64,000 bases of DNA from Erythroxylum novogranatense (lineage: Eukaryota; Streptophyta; Magnoliopsida; Malpighiales; Erythroxylaceae): assembly GCA_029891385.1 (NCBI GenBank), contig CM057225.1, positions 75,913,887 to 75,977,886 of the forward strand, given 5' to 3'. Both the position numbers and the translations under genes were made by a program. The first letter of the stretch is position 1; each line of letters starts with the position of its first letter. Positions 10,976-21,003 of this stretch are shown here, one piece after another. Under the pieces are notes generated by a model. The model was not told where the DNA came from. It saw only the letters and a list, made by a program, of their open reading frames with translations, and made no database searches.

Positions 10976-11562
10976 GTAAATTCACTAGGACTACGTGGAT
11001 GTTGAAATGTACTGATAAACATTTCTCTTTGTAAGTTCACTCAGTCTAATGTCAGATGTTTGGATATACTGTATGATGAAAATTATACATTGTGTATCAT
11101 TTGATTCATGAATATATGTGTTTATGTATAAATATATTTTAGGATGAATCATAAGTATATGAGACAGATTATAGATTGGCCCTTTCATACGGAAAATCAC
11201 CTCTAGTGTTTATGTTCATTAAAGATGAGGCATGTTTAAAGTTTATTATCGACGTGATAGTCGAGAGTGAGAAACTTAAACCATAAATGTCGCAAATAAA
11301 TTGGTTAAACATGATTTGTTAATCACTATATCTATCTTACATTGCCAGATATGATTTCTGAACAAGTTTTTTAAGTAAATAAGTGAACTCAAGTTAAACA
11401 TTGAGTATGTTTGAACTATCATCTGTAATGTATTTCTCGAATGAAAGATGTTCAAGTTAAACGAAGTGAGTAAATACTGTATCACATGACTTGTACCATG
11501 TGTGCACAACTGACCAGAAAAGGGATTAATGTAAGTCGCAAGATCTCATCTTACATTATGTG
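10976..11562 (+). other. 3' untranslated part of the second Copia, left half
   Basis: AT-rich non-coding sequence after the RNase H tail (MTKPISRDIY near 10935). It ends in ATGTG, the left target duplication of the big inserted element. The continuation is 26876-27397. No gene is seen. Confidence 0.6.
11558..11562. repeat. Target site duplication ATGTG (left)
   Basis: ATGTG directly precedes the LTR start TGTAGCACCC. The same five bases directly follow the element end GATGTTACA at 26871-26875. Confidence 0.88.
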
Positions 11563-12334
11563 TGTAGCACCCTACTCCCCCAAGACCCGAACTCGAGATC
11601 GATGGTGTAGCACCCCAACTCCCGCGAGACCCGAACCCGACATCTACAGTGACATCCGAGTCCGTGACCCGAGGCGGCATCTAAAGCGTATATTACCTTT
11701 TAAAACTCATTATTGCACTTTTCTTTTCAAAGCAGTTAAACTCGCGAAATCAATAAACACTTTGGGCTGACTTATCATAAAAACATTTTCAATTACCAAA
11801 CACTCTCGGTCACTAATTAGCACTCAATGGTGCTTAATCGATTTATAAATGAAAGGCATGACCTAATTGGGTTCAATGCGATTTCAACACATTTCAATAA
11901 TCACAAACACAATACACTTTTTTCATTTATTAAGCTAGGGCCATCGAACAAAACATCATACTAATGCGAGATGTGACGACACCGATCCCGACCGATACTC
12001 GCTTTGCTAGCAATGATCATACTCCGTTGATCTAACGGGTACTCTTGATTCTGAAAAACAATTGCAATGTTGGGTGAGTTTACGAACTCAGTGAGAAACC
12101 ATCATCGATGGTTTACCCAACTCATGCATATATAGTCAATTCACATTGCATCGCATAATATCACATTTCAAATAATTCATGCATTACCAATTTCACACGA
12201 TAAGGCGACGCCTTTTCATAAATATCACATTTAATCATTCACATATTTATGATGCACGTGTGACACTTTTCATTCTCATTTTGTTGTTGTGACCGAGCGC
12301 ATATCAGTGATCAGTATTCAATTTTGTCTAGGGA

Positions 12335-12487
12335 GTAGGAGAGCCCTCTGGGTATGCACTAACTCCCTTCGAGCTTGGCTTCGGTTCAAGAATGTAAATC
12401 ATATTTTTGGCAAGTAGGAGAGCCCTCTGGGTATGCACTACTGCCACTCACTTTAGGGATAGGAGAGCCCTCTGGGTATGCACTAAT
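12335..12487. repeat. Three spaced copies of a 27 bp unit
   Basis: The phrase taggagagccctctgggtatgcacta occurs near 12340, 12415 and 12462, separated by short unlike spacers. Related long LTRs have an analogous triple repeat at a comparable place (15187-15275 and 23962-24040). Confidence 0.85.
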
Positions 12488-13540
12488 CCCTTTCACACAA
12501 TAGGACCTCACACCCCACCCGTAGGTGTTTGCGAGTTTCTTTGCGGCGTGTGTTCTTGGGTTTTACCGCGGCATCCTCAAATATTGATGGCGTCTCGGTC
12601 CACAACTATCATTAAATCGATCATTTAACTATGCATGAATGCATATGTTCACTTTCCATTTTCACTCATTTCACATTTCTTGGACCTTTAGTCCGTATTT
12701 CGATCATATACACATTTCAATTATTACTCTAACACTTTTACAATTGATTCACTATTGCATTTATGCAAATTTATTCACATTTTGCACTTCCATATCTCGG
12801 TCCAATATTTGAACACCCATGGTTGAAATCAATCAAAATCAATACACATATCCATCCAGTATCTCCACATGGCATATGTACACAAATGTAACATATATAG
12901 GTTGAGAAACCAACTAGGTTACTCACTGCACTTCCGACTACTGCACTGAAGTCTTAGCACTACCCGTGGAATTGCTCCATCTGTGCCTCTAAAACAATCG
13001 AATAATCGAATATCACTCATTGCACAATTTCCAATATTAAAAAAATGCAAATGTAGCAAATACATCGAGTATTGTACATGTTATGACATTCCTAAATATT
13101 CCCAACTCAATCCTCTTTCACTCTAATTCATAATAATTCCAAATATCATAATTCAATTTACAAATTTTCATACTCTAAAGTCACATTTCAATTGAAATCA
13201 CATTCACTGCTCATTTGCCACTAGATTAGATAATCATCGATTAAATTCCAAATTCTCATCTTATCAATTCACAAAATCTTAGCCTCTAAATTCCAATTAA
13301 TCAGTCTCTAAAATCCAATTAATCATCAAGGAACCAATTCAATTGAAATTAAACCTCAAACTCATTACTTGTAACAATCACCTTAAAATCACTTAATTTC
13401 ATTCTCCCATATGCAATTCTTAATCTCAAAATCAATTGATCCAATAACCAAACTCATAAGAAAATTAATCCTCAAAATTTCCTATAAAATAAACCATTTC
13501 TCTTGGGTTCACATGTCCTCGCCATGATTTAATCCACACC

Positions 13541-13662
13541 TCTCGCCGCGGCGTAAAATCCTCCGCTCGTCGCGGCGCACCAATTAAATTATTTCCTTAT
13601 CGTCGCGACGTGCACGCTGGGTTGGCTCGCCGCGGCGTGTTCATCACACGTCGCGATGTGCG
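13541..13662. repeat. CpG-rich block, cgtcgcggcg motif
   Basis: Five imperfect copies of tcgccgcggcg / cgtcgcggcg / atcgtcgcgacgtgc are set in otherwise AT-rich LTR sequence. The abrupt composition change is obvious. High CpG in an otherwise decayed element may mean recent insertion or local array turnover. Confidence 0.7.
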
Positions 13663-14617
13663 AACCCAGAAAATCGTCCGAAACTCAGAAATTTCTCAGA
13701 TCTTCTAGTTTAAATCCGTCCAAAACACTCTAGATCACTCCCAATCAACTACATATACTACACTCAACTCATTTCTAACCTTAAATTCATCAAATAACCA
13801 TTATTCATTAAAAACCCAAATCAAAATCAACGTTTTTCTCAAAACCTAACTTCCGAAACTTTCAAATCCTCATAACGATTTCGTTGCTCACTCAATGATC
13901 AAATTAAACGATTCAAATCATAAAGAAGAAGAAGCTTACTTGATTCTAGCTTTCAACCCTTTGAAAATCCTCCAAGAATCTCCAAATCCAAGCTACTCTC
14001 CACCCACGGCGAAACTCAATCATTTTGAAAGCAAAACGATTTAAATCGATGCTTTAGACATATATATATATAATGACTTAGGGCTTGTTTGCTCTGAGTC
14101 CCAATTCGAACCACCTCAATCCAATTTCGATTCTAATTTCTCCCGATTCGCATAACAATTAATAATAACTCTTAAAATCTCAACTCAATTTGTCTCATAT
14201 CAATTGTCAATAAATCTCAGACCCGAAATTCAATTAATCAGTCACTATACCATTTTTCGGTCCGGTCTTGATTCTCTAAAAATTCTAGAAAATTTTCCAT
14301 AAATTCACAAAATTTGGAATTACATATTCCTACACTCCAATCTCATAATTCAATCCTCTAAATTCAATTTTCTCATTCCAATTCCCTATTCGAAACTCAT
14401 TTATACACTTATCACACAATTTCCAATTTTTCCACAATTCAATCGGGAAATATCATACATGTACGTATATTAATATACTTATGCCATCAATAATCATTTA
14501 CCGATGACTATAGAAATTATGATGCATGTATCATGTAAAATTCACATTTGCCTGTACTCTAACCTGACCCGATCCAATTTTCAGATATACCCGTCACTTC
14601 GGTAACGGGATGTTACA

Positions 14618-16763
14618 GATGGTGATATCCGAGACCGCGCCTCATGATGGTGGTGTGCTAAGCACTCAATTAATCAAAATTCGGTATCTATTTTTCCTCT
14701 TTACAGACGCACATGCGGAAGTCAATAAAAAAATAGGCCATAAGCCCTTTTCCATCATACAAGGCCATTAATAAAATTCCCATATGGCCATTTGGCCCTT
14801 TCACAAATACAAACACTTGAGTCATTTCAAAACACAATTCATACGGAAGTTGCATAATAAACAATTTAATACAAAAATATAGACATGCAATGCAGACGCG
14901 AACTAATCCCGACCTCTATCCTTCACTTGAATGCTGTAAGTATACTCTCGTTGGCCTAACGGGGTATTCTTCTTATCCAGAAAAATAGTTGCAAATTTTG
15001 GGTGAGTTTTGCGAACTCAATGAGAGACCATCATTGATGGCTCACCCAAACACATAAAACATATGTCACACATCATACAGAATTTCAATCTCACATTCGC
15101 CATTCAGGACACTTAAACATTTATCTTATGCATATGCCATTTAGATGGGACTCACATTTGTTCTTACTGTTGCCTCTCACATATACAGAGTGCTGGCCTG
15201 TAGGCTTAGTAAAATCGGAATACTAGCCTGTAGGCTTAGTCGAATCAAAATACTGGCTCGTAGGCTTAGTCACATCACAGAATCATTGAGCATAGCTCTA
15301 CGTGGAAGTGTTTCATACGGGTGACTCAAGTCACAACACCTTTATATTTCATGCATTCATGCTATGGAATGCATCACTTACATTGCATGCACTTATTCGA
15401 TCACATTCACTTATCATCGGACCGTAGTCCGGCATTCAACATATAGTTGAGCATTCACTCTTTCTCTTGCATGCAATGCACATTCTGAAAACACTTAGTT
15501 CATCTTATTCACATATAATGAATAGTTCATCTTATTCACATATAATGAGCACTTCAATAATTCAGATCATTTATCACAGTTATCGGACCTTCTGTCTGGA
15601 ATTCAAACACAATCAATCACATTCAGAATTTAATTGATATCAAAAAGGCAAACAGAACAAACAATAGAATGAGACCATCTAGTTCACTCACGATGCGCTC
15701 AGTTAGCATTTGCTTTCTATTTACGGGAACGCTTTGAATGCGGGCACTTGACCTGCACAACATATTTATGCAAGACACATATTGTACACTCATCAATAAT
15801 TGTACACATAACAATATTCATTTCTGTACAATTGTAATAATGGACTATGTACAATGTATGCTTAATGACAATCCTGGGCATATGTTTTAGAACACATTTT
15901 ATGCTCATTCCCATTTCAAAATCCATGTGTCTCTAATTGAACTAAGAATTACACTTTATTTGTATATGATCAATCTAAATGCTCCTTTCAATCTTTACCC
16001 TTTTTATATGTCTAACTTATTCATAAGCTTACACTTCAAGAACACTTGGTTACTTTATATCATAACTCAATTTCTCATCATCTCTTATCTATTCTCATAT
16101 GATCTCATAATATCCAATTCCCATTCATGGTTTAGCACTTCATACTTATAAACACACTTATGTAGGATTCTCTTAATTTGCTCAAACAAACCAAATCTCA
16201 TTCAATAGGAATCCACTTTAAGATCCCACAACGCATAATCACTGAAATTAGTTCTAGAACATTTAAACCCAATCATTTTCTAAACTCCATAAACTAGAAT
16301 CTTTACAAAGATTCAAAGATTCAATTAATCATACCTTGATTCTTCACCAATTGAAGAGATCTTCAGCTCAAATGGAAGCTCTTTTCTTCCTCTTCCTCAT
16401 TCTCTTCTTGAACACTTCAAAATCTCCCTTGAAGGCCAACAAATTTAAAACCCTAACTTGTTTTCTCTTCCTTTGCTCTTTCATTTCTTTTTCATGTTCT
16501 CTCTTATCTCTTTTCTAATCCACTCATTTGCTTCTTTAGAATCTTCTCATTCACGTTTCTCCTTTATTTATAAGCAGAACATCACTTCTTCTTCTATTTA
16601 TGCCCTTAATGAGTGAGAATTGTCCCATTTACCCCTTTTATTTGTGCCTTATGTTTTTTATACTTAAGTGTCTTACCAAAAGCACCCTTTTGTATTCTAA
16701 CATAACACTTTCATCTAGAAGACTCTTCTTTATTGTCTTACATTTCCAATGACGCCAAAAGCA
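14618..16763 (-). mobile_element. 3' LTR of the LARD-like element, continuation
   Basis: Aligns nearly base for base with 23382-25512, for example cagacgcacatgcggaagtc, the triple ctggc(c/t)(t/c)gtaggcttagtc repeat and the ttcttcaccaattgaagag block. A reverse-strand TATA box (TATAAATA) lies at 16565-16572. The alignment stops at aaaagca (16763), where Copia protease sequence begins without a recognisable target duplication. This implies a deletion there. Confidence 0.9.
15187..15275. repeat. Triple 30 bp repeat in LTR (left copy)
   Basis: Three units of tactggcctgtaggcttagtcgaatcaaaa type. The same three units occur at 23962-24040 in the other LTR copy of this element, with gcccgtaggct in place of gcctgtaggct (C-to-T differences). 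Confidence 0.85.
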
Positions 16764-17200
16764 CCCACTCATGTGTCTTGAACATCCGTTGTCGATGTAC
16801 CAAGTGCTTGACGGCATTTCATTCCTTGCTTGTACCTACAATATCAATGTCCTTTTTTCTTATAGGTACCCAAGCCATTTTGGGTCCATTTTGGTTAGCC
16901 ATATAAGCCACATTTGGTGGTGTTGTGCCTTTAACAACCCAAATTTTCTTAACCTTAACACATCTTCTAATGCTTTTGCAAACAAGTTCTATGTGACCAT
17001 CTTTCAAACATCTAGCACATTGTGCAACTTTTCCATCTTTCAGAAATTTTGAAATTAAAGAACATTCTACATTATATGGATCATAACCTAAACCATGTTT
17101 AGAGATAGTATATCTTTGTAAAGACAATAATTCTTCAAACTTAGCATTTCCACCAAAGAACTTTCCAACCACATAAGAAAATTCTTTTGAAGTCTATCAA
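16764..17200 (-). pseudogene. Copia gag C-terminus and protease start (truncated)
   Basis: Reading the minus strand, a region with CARCLKDGHIELVCK (about 16965-17010) and KKIWVVKG leads, after a frameshift, to TWYIDNGCSRHMSG (about 16767-16810). That is the Copia protease active-site region. The usual D-S-G triad reads D-N-G, a single G-to-A change. The frame is cut at 16764, where long-LTR sequence begins, so the rest of protease, integrase and RT is missing. Confidence 0.82.
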
Positions 17201-17322
17201 GTTCGCAAATAAGATTTTCTTTTCAATAAGACATCTTGGAATGATCTTCTTTTGGGCTATCTAAATCATCAATTGTTTCATGTAGAACACTATTTTCAGC
17301 AACCAATTCACGATTTTCTTTC

Positions 17323-18516
17323 TTAATTTTTGTTAATCTCAATAGCTTCTTCAAAGTCGACTTGTAAAGCATCAAAAGAATCTTGTAGATCTTGGTCATT
17401 GAGTGTTACCTCATTTTCATCATTGCTTGATGAACTTTTTGCCATAAGCGCCAAGTTGTTTTCTTCGTCACTTTGGTAGGCTTCCTCATCGTCACTCCAA
17501 GTGGCTACCAAGCTAGTCTTTTTTTTACCTTTGTCGTATTTGTCATTTTTCTGAAAGTTCGATGTTGATGACGACCTTTTGCACTCTCTTGCGAGATGTC
17601 CCCGTTTTCCACATCTCCAACATTCTTCATTACCTTTCTTTTCATCATAGCCTTTTGTTTTTCTTTCCGCGCCAAATTTCTTTCTTTCTACCTGTTTTCC
17701 TCCATTTAATTCTTTCCTTCGGTTTCTGAGAAGTCCTTTGAACTTCCTTAAATTTCTGGCGTACATAGCGATTTCCTCATCTTCTTCGTCTTCATCTAAT
17801 TCCTCATCACTTTCATCAAAAGAGGTGTTAGCTTTAAAAGCAATGGATTTTTGAGGCTTACCTCTACCTCCTCTGGATTTGAGAATTATCTCATAGTTGA
17901 TGAGTGATCCCACCAAAGCATTGAATTCTAGATGGTTGAGATCCTTCGACTCCATAATTGCGGTGACTTGAGAGTCCCATTCCTTCGGCAGTGAACGAAG
18001 AATCTTCTTTACCTTCTCACTATCCGTCATGTGCTTTCCCAGGTTGCCTAAGCCATTTATAATTTCTGCAAAACGATCAAGCATTGTAGAAATTGACTCA
18101 CTTTCCTTCATGACGAACATCTCGTAGTCGTGGAGAAGCATATTGATTTTTGTCTCCCGGACTTGATTTGTCCCTTCATGAGTGACTCGAAGTCTCTCCC
18201 ACATTTCCTTGGCAGTGGTGCAAGAATTTACCCGGTTTCTTTCCTCAATCGTTAATGCACAATATATCAGTTTCATGGCTTTGGCGTTGATGTACGCTTG
18301 CCTCCAATCGTTATCATCATACTCTAGCTCCGTTTTCAATTCACCATTTTCTTTCAAAGGGGCTTGGAGTCCAAAGATAATAATCTTCCAGTATTCAACT
18401 CCCTCGCTAATGATATGGTACTTCATAGGATTTTTCCAAGAAGAGTAATTAGTACCATTAAATAATGGAGGATGATTATTAGTGTTACCTTCTTCCGCTA
18501 GGTTGTTGTGTGCCAT
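17323..18516 (-). CDS. Copia Gag polyprotein N-terminal part, 397 aa
   Basis: Intact minus-strand frame starting ATG at 18516, only 13 bp after the primer binding site. Residues 18-230 form a UBN2-type Gag domain (LFNGTNYSSWKNPMKYHI, AKEMWERLRVTHEGT, KILRSLPKEWDSQVTAI). A basic/acidic region follows, then a zinc knuckle CWRCGKRGHLAREC near residue 300 and an acidic tail. It packages element RNA in virus-like particles. The frame then breaks, and the coiled-coil continuation is in other frames toward 16819. The element lacks pol here, so this could act only in trans. Protein-level intactness suggests the insertion is not ancient. Confidence 0.88.
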   Translation of the reverse strand: MAHNNLAEEGNTNNHPPLFNGTNYSSWKNPMKYHIISEGVEYWKIIIFGLQAPLKENGELKTELEYDDNDWRQAYINAKAMKLIYCALTIEERNRVNSCTTAKEMWERLRVTHEGTNQVRETKINMLLHDYEMFVMKESESISTMLDRFAEIINGLGNLGKHMTDSEKVKKILRSLPKEWDSQVTAIMESKDLNHLEFNALVGSLINYEIILKSRGGRGKPQKSIAFKANTSFDESDEELDEDEEDEEIAMYARNLRKFKGLLRNRRKELNGGKQVERKKFGAERKTKGYDEKKGNEECWRCGKRGHLARECKRSSSTSNFQKNDKYDKGKKKTSLVATWSDDEEAYQSDEENNLALMAKSSSSNDENEVTLNDQDLQDSFDALQVDFEEAIEINKN

Positions 18517-18529
18517 CCCAGATACTTCT

Positions 18530-18541
18530 GCTCTGATACCA
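18530..18541 (-). other. Primer binding site (initiator tRNA-Met type)
   Basis: TGGTATCAGAGC on the minus strand, two bases inside the LTR end. It is the standard plant Copia site for minus-strand priming. Confidence 0.9.
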
Positions 18542-18543
18542 AT

Positions 18544-19551
18544 TGTAAGTGATCTAGAAGGGGGGGTTGAATAGATCTTAAAATTCTTTGATAATTTCTA
18601 CAATAAAATCAGAAGTTAAACACACAAAAGTAATTTAAATAACCTTAAATGAAATAGTGTAAGGAAGAAGATCAAACACTCGTTTTTATAGAGGTTCGGT
18701 GCTATGACCTATGTCCTCTACCTAAGCTCCCACTTAGGATTTTGCCAACAACTTTATTGCACACTTTGTAGTTGAGTGTGAACTTTTTACAACTTCACTT
18801 GAATTCCGGCTCAAGCAACCTTTACATACGATTTGTATTACGGCACAAATCCTACCTCACGTGACCTTTCCTCTAGCCACTCAATTTTACCAACACAATG
18901 TAAAAATTGAAGAACAAATGCTCAAAGTAATAAGTAACAATATAAGAGCAATATTGAGCAATGTAAAGCAACAAGAGAGTATTTGAGCTTATGGAACTTG
19001 TATCTATTCTCCTTGCTTCATCCTCTATTTATAGTTGAAGAAATATAGCTGTTGGAGCTCAACTAGCCGTTGCTTGATTGGATATAGCCGTTCCTTCATC
19101 ACCTCCATTCCATTTTTATCAAATAGAGCCGTTGGAGCTGAATCATGCATAAATAAGTCGACTTGTCGAACCAAATAAGTCGACTTGTTTTAATCATTTT
19201 AAGTAAAATTTTAGCTCGCTCTCCAATAAGTCGACTTGTTCTATAGAAGTTTACTTGTCTTGATACTTCTTCATATAAATCGACTTGTCTCGCTTTAATA
19301 AACTAGTTATAATCAAACCATGAATTAAGTCGACTTGTATCATCAAATCCTTTACTTTCCTTGTGCTTTATGCCATTTTGTCAAGAAGACAATACCCAAC
19401 TAAATTCCTTATTGATTAGTCGCTTGCTCATCTCGATTTGCTTAATCCTTCCATTGACTAAAACCTGAAATAATTTCTTAACTATTTTTAAATATTTTAT
19501 TATTATCAAAACATAAAGAGATTTAATTTGTCAACCGCCATTGGTCCAACA
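18544..19551 (-). mobile_element. 5' LTR of the minus-strand Copia fragment
   Basis: Read on the minus strand it starts TGTTGGACCAATGG and ends TAGATCACTTACA, 1008 bp. A TATA box lies at 19026-19033 (minus). It is homologous to the plus-strand LTR at 19945-21003. It contains four perfect and two or three decayed copies of the palindrome aagtcgactt (19155-19335). Confidence 0.92.
19155..19335. repeat. AAGTCGACTT palindrome array (minus LTR copy)
   Basis: Perfect aagtcgactt near 19157, 19174, 19230 and 19326. Decayed forms (aagtttactt, aaatcgactt) lie near 19247 and 19276. It is the same motif as in the sister LTR at 20178-20400. Confidence 0.88.
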
Positions 19552-19944
19552 GGGTGTAGGCACGATGATTCTTCATCTTGATGTGTATTGCATTGTGCCT
19601 TGACCAACATTTCAACTTGTGTTTACTTGCTTTATGTGTTTCATTTCATTTACTTGTTTTTGCTGGTATGACATTTCTATTATGTGTTTCATTGCATTTA
19701 TCTTTTGAATTTTGGATTTTGCTATTTTAATCTTTTGGATTTTTGATCATGACAAAAGGGGAGTAAGATTGAAATTGATATTTGATTTAGGGGAGTGAAC
19801 ATGCTTTAATATTTATTCATTAATTCTTTAATTAAGGGGGAGACAAACTAACCATCAAGGCAAGGGAAACCTTGATCATATTTTATATCTTTCAAATTTC
19901 TTGTCAATTTCTAAATATTTTGTCATTATCTAAAAGGGGGAGAT
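19552..19944 (+). mobile_element. 3' untranslated end of a plus-strand Copia fragment
   Basis: Non-coding sequence with repeated purine tracts (aaaggggagtaag, aattaagggggagac, taaaagggggagat). It ends in the polypurine tract just before the LTR at 19945. It lies head-on against the minus-strand LTR at 19551, so it belongs to a different insertion of the same Copia family. Confidence 0.75.
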
Positions 19945-21003
19945 TATTGGACCAATGGTGGTTGACAAATTAAATCCCTTTATGTTTTGATAATAATAAA
20001 ATATCTAGAATTAGTTAAGAAATTATTTTCAGTGTTACTCGAGGAAAGAATCATGCAAAACAAGATGAGCAAATGTTTAATTATTGAAAAATCAAGCGAG
20101 GTGTTCATTCTAAGTATAAGTGGCATAAAATATGAAGATTCTAGAGGATTTGAGCGAATGTTACTATTGAAGGCTAAACAAGTCGACTTACACATTACAA
20201 GATGGCTTACATATGAAGATGAACTCGACAAGTCGACTTATAGCAAACAAGTCGACTTATCGGGAGAAACAAGTCGACTTATCGAGGGAAACAAGTCGAC
20301 TTATACATAACAAGTCGACTTATTAGAGAGCGGAGGTACATGTTTTACGTAAATGGTTGAAACAAGTCGACTTATGTATTCGATAAGTCGACTTATTGAA
20401 ACACGATTCAACTCCAACGGTCCAATTTGCTAAAATGGAATGGAGAAGATCAAGCAACGACTATATCAAATCAAGCAACGGCTAGAAGAGCTCCAATGAC
20501 TATATTTCTTTGACTATAAATAGAGGATGAAGCAAGGAGATGATATATAAGTTCTATAAGCTCAAATACTCTCTTATTGCTTCACATTGCTCATTATTGC
20601 TCTTATATTGTTACAAATTACCTTGAGCATTTGTTCTTCAATTTTTACATTGTGTTGTTAAAATTAAGTGGCTAGAGGAAAGGTCACGTGAGGTAGGATT
20701 TGTGCCGTAATACAAATCGTGTGTAAAGGTTGCTTGAGCCTAATTCAAGTGAAGTTGTAAAAGTTCACACTCAACTACAAAGTGTGCAAATAAAGTGATT
20801 GGCAAAATCCTAAGTGGGAGCTTAGGTAGAGGACGTAGGTCTTAGCACCGAACCTCTATAAAAACGAGTGTTTGATCTTCTTCTCTATACTATTTCATTT
20901 AAGTTTATTTAAATTATTTTTGTGTGTTTAACTTCTGATTTTCTTGTAGAAATTTTCAAAGAATTTTAAGATCTATTCAACCCCCCCTTCTAGATCACTT
21001 ACA
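19945..21003 (+). mobile_element. 3' LTR of the plus-strand Copia fragment
   Basis: Starts tattggaccaatggtggttg (TG expected, TA seen) and ends tagatcacttaca, 1059 bp. It matches the minus LTR at 18544-19551 throughout. A TATA box is at 20515-20522. Eight copies of aagtcgactt lie at 20178-20400. Right flank 21004 is long-LTR element internal sequence. Confidence 0.9.
20178..20400. repeat. AAGTCGACTT palindrome array (plus LTR copy), eight copies
   Basis: aagtcgactt occurs near 20180, 20229, 20250, 20269, 20292, 20310, 20363 and 20384, mostly as acaagtcgacttat with spacers of about 8-40 bp. The motif is a perfect 10 bp palindrome, located upstream of the TATA box at 20515. Confidence 0.93.

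Larger units (their letters stand above)
11606..14617 (-). mobile_element. Nested solo LTR, 3.0 kb, TSD GATGG
   Basis: It starts tgtagcaccccaactcc and ends acgggatgttaca, the same terminal style as the host LTR but a different family. GATGG occurs at 11601-11605 and again at 14618-14622. The undisturbed copy of the host LTR reads atcgatggtgatatcc near 23380 with a single GATGG, which proves the insertion site. There is no second LTR or internal domain, so it is a solo LTR. It contains three copies of taggagagccctctgggtatgcact (12335-12485) and a CpG-rich block (13541-13660). Confidence 0.92.

Noticed and set aside
15927..16518. Short frames repeated at 24594-25266
   Set aside because: They recur because the region is the duplicated LTR; differences between copies do not follow codon positions.
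20178..20400. CRISPR-like array of short palindromic repeats
   Set aside because: Spacers are irregular, the repeat is only 10 bp, it lies in a plant LTR and there are no cas genes.
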